The notes under the pieces were generated by a model that did no database searches, had not been told where the DNA came from, and worked only from the letters and a program-made list of their open reading frames with translations. From Moraxellaceae bacterium (GTDB taxonomy: Bacteria > Pseudomonadota > Gammaproteobacteria > Pseudomonadales > UBA3067): a DNA stretch of 5,560 bases. Every line of letters begins with the position of its first letter. Positions within the stretch are counted from its first letter, which is position 1. Location: NCBI GenBank assembly GCA_002401525.1, contig NVTH01000077.1, forward strand, positions 1 to 5,560. The letters are read 5' to 3'. The translations under genes were made by a program, and so were the position numbers. Below are positions 4,799 to 5,560 of this stretch, one piece after another.

Positions 4799-5560
4799 AT
4801 GGAGCTAAGCGGTTATAAAATTTTAAAAAAAATCGGCCATGGTGGTATGGCAACGGTTTATAAGGGCGTGCAGACGTCTTTAAATCGTCCCGTTGCCATT
4901 AAAGTGCTGGACCGTGCGTTGGTGAGCCATTCTGAAATTCATGCCCGGTTTGAGCGCGAATCCTACATCATCGCCAAGTTAGATCACCCCAATATTATTC
5001 GTGTCATCGACCGCGGTTTGACTCCTGAGGGGCAGCCTTATTTTGTAATGGATTACATCGAGGGTCTCGACCTTAAGGCATTGATAAAAAAGGGTTCGTT
5101 AAAGATCTCTCAGCGTGTAGGGATTGCTATTCAAGTTTGCAAAGCACTTTCTTATGCCCATGAAAATGGCATTATTCACCGCGATTTGAAACCTGCGAAC
5201 GTGATTGTAGATAAGCGTGGTAATGCACGTATGCTCGATTTTGGAATTGCTCATTTTTATGAAGATGATGGAGAAGAGCACAGCGCCATGGAAACCAAAG
5301 CGGGGGATGTGATGGGCACCATGGCTTACATGGCCCCCGAACAAATGCAATCGGCTGATTTGGTGACCTCCCAAAGCGATCTCTATTCGTTTGGGGTGGT
5401 GTTGTACGAGCTACTGACCTGCAAGTTACCGTTAGGTCGTTTTCAGCTGCCTTCAGTGATTAATCCTAAAGTGCCCAAGGCGTTAGATAAGGTGGTGGAT
5501 AAATGCCTTTCACCGGATCCGGCCGCCCGACCTGTTTCTGCCAATGTCATCAAAACTCGC
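4799..5560 (+). CDS. Hanks-type Ser/Thr protein kinase, N-terminal catalytic domain (3' end outside window)
   Basis: The frame is open from ATG 4799 to the window edge, giving 254 residues without a stop, all of them kinase domain. Glycine-rich loop GHGGMATVYKG is at 13-23, the ATP-anchoring Lys35 in VAIKVL, and the C-helix Glu54 in FERES. The catalytic loop HRDLKPANV at 127-135 contains Asp129, Lys131 and Asn134. DFG is at 147-149, APE at 179-181, and SDLYSFGVVLYELLT at 193-207. The subdomain XI arginine lies in DPAARP near the end. The enzyme should be active and phosphorylate Ser/Thr; HRD plus a long, acidic activation segment (152-170) fits activation by autophosphorylation. No signal or membrane segment precedes the domain; any sensor or transmembrane part must lie downstream. 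The start is chosen because the family typically begins a few residues before GYxIxxxIGxGGMA and no other in-frame start lies upstream. Substrates are unknown. Confidence 0.95.
   Translation, partial: MELSGYKILKKIGHGGMATVYKGVQTSLNRPVAIKVLDRALVSHSEIHARFERESYIIAKLDHPNIIRVIDRGLTPEGQPYFVMDYIEGLDLKALIKKGSLKISQRVGIAIQVCKALSYAHENGIIHRDLKPANVIVDKRGNARMLDFGIAHFYEDDGEEHSAMETKAGDVMGTMAYMAPEQMQSADLVTSQSDLYSFGVVLYELLTCKLPLGRFQLPSVINPKVPKALDKVVDKCLSPDPAARPVSANVIKTR

Noticed and set aside
5099..5374. 91-residue open frame on the - strand within the kinase
   Set aside because: Antisense to the conserved catalytic loop and activation segment; a shadow frame.

Overview
This window looks like chromosomal DNA from a gammaproteobacterium. 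The gene order is msbA – lpxK – ycaR (Trm112-like) – kdsB – low-molecular-weight protein tyrosine phosphatase – murB, all on the + strand. From memory this arrangement resembles Pseudomonas and the marine Cellvibrio/Saccharophagus/Teredinibacter group. The moderate base composition and the Hanks-type kinase at the right edge fit the latter group better, but the genus is an inference and not shown by the sequence.

Positions 2-4498 form one tightly packed cell-envelope gene block. MsbA (only its ATP-binding half is present) flips lipid A-core across the inner membrane, and LpxK adds the 4'-phosphate to lipid A. KdsB activates Kdo as CMP-Kdo for the lipid A inner core, and MurB makes UDP-MurNAc for peptidoglycan. 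A small zinc-ribbon Trm112-family protein and a tyrosine phosphatase sit between them. Junctions are very short: TAATG between msbA and lpxK, TAATG followed by ATGA across the ycaR/kdsB junction, and a Shine-Dalgarno overlapping the kdsB stop for the phosphatase. The only longer break is the 81 bp between lpxK and ycaR.

Positions 4499-4798 contain no convincing gene. They hold two 32-bp palindromic repeats in opposite orientation, 109 bp apart. Each repeat folds into an 8-bp hairpin, and the two differ only by a pair of compensatory changes. A small dyad (AATCCT-c-AGGATT) lies closer to the next gene.

From 4799 to the right edge lies the start of a Hanks-type Ser/Thr protein kinase with all the catalytic motifs visible. 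It runs off the window without a stop.

Most of the window is conserved housekeeping content, and I see no clear novel multigene system. The points most worth a second look are the translation starts of kdsB and murB. At kdsB, a 17-bp near-duplication of the start creates a six-codon relay ORF. At murB, no ATG, GTG or TTG exists upstream of residues that look like the conserved N-terminus, while an ATA with a plausible Shine-Dalgarno sits where a start would be expected. The paired palindromic repeats are the third point.
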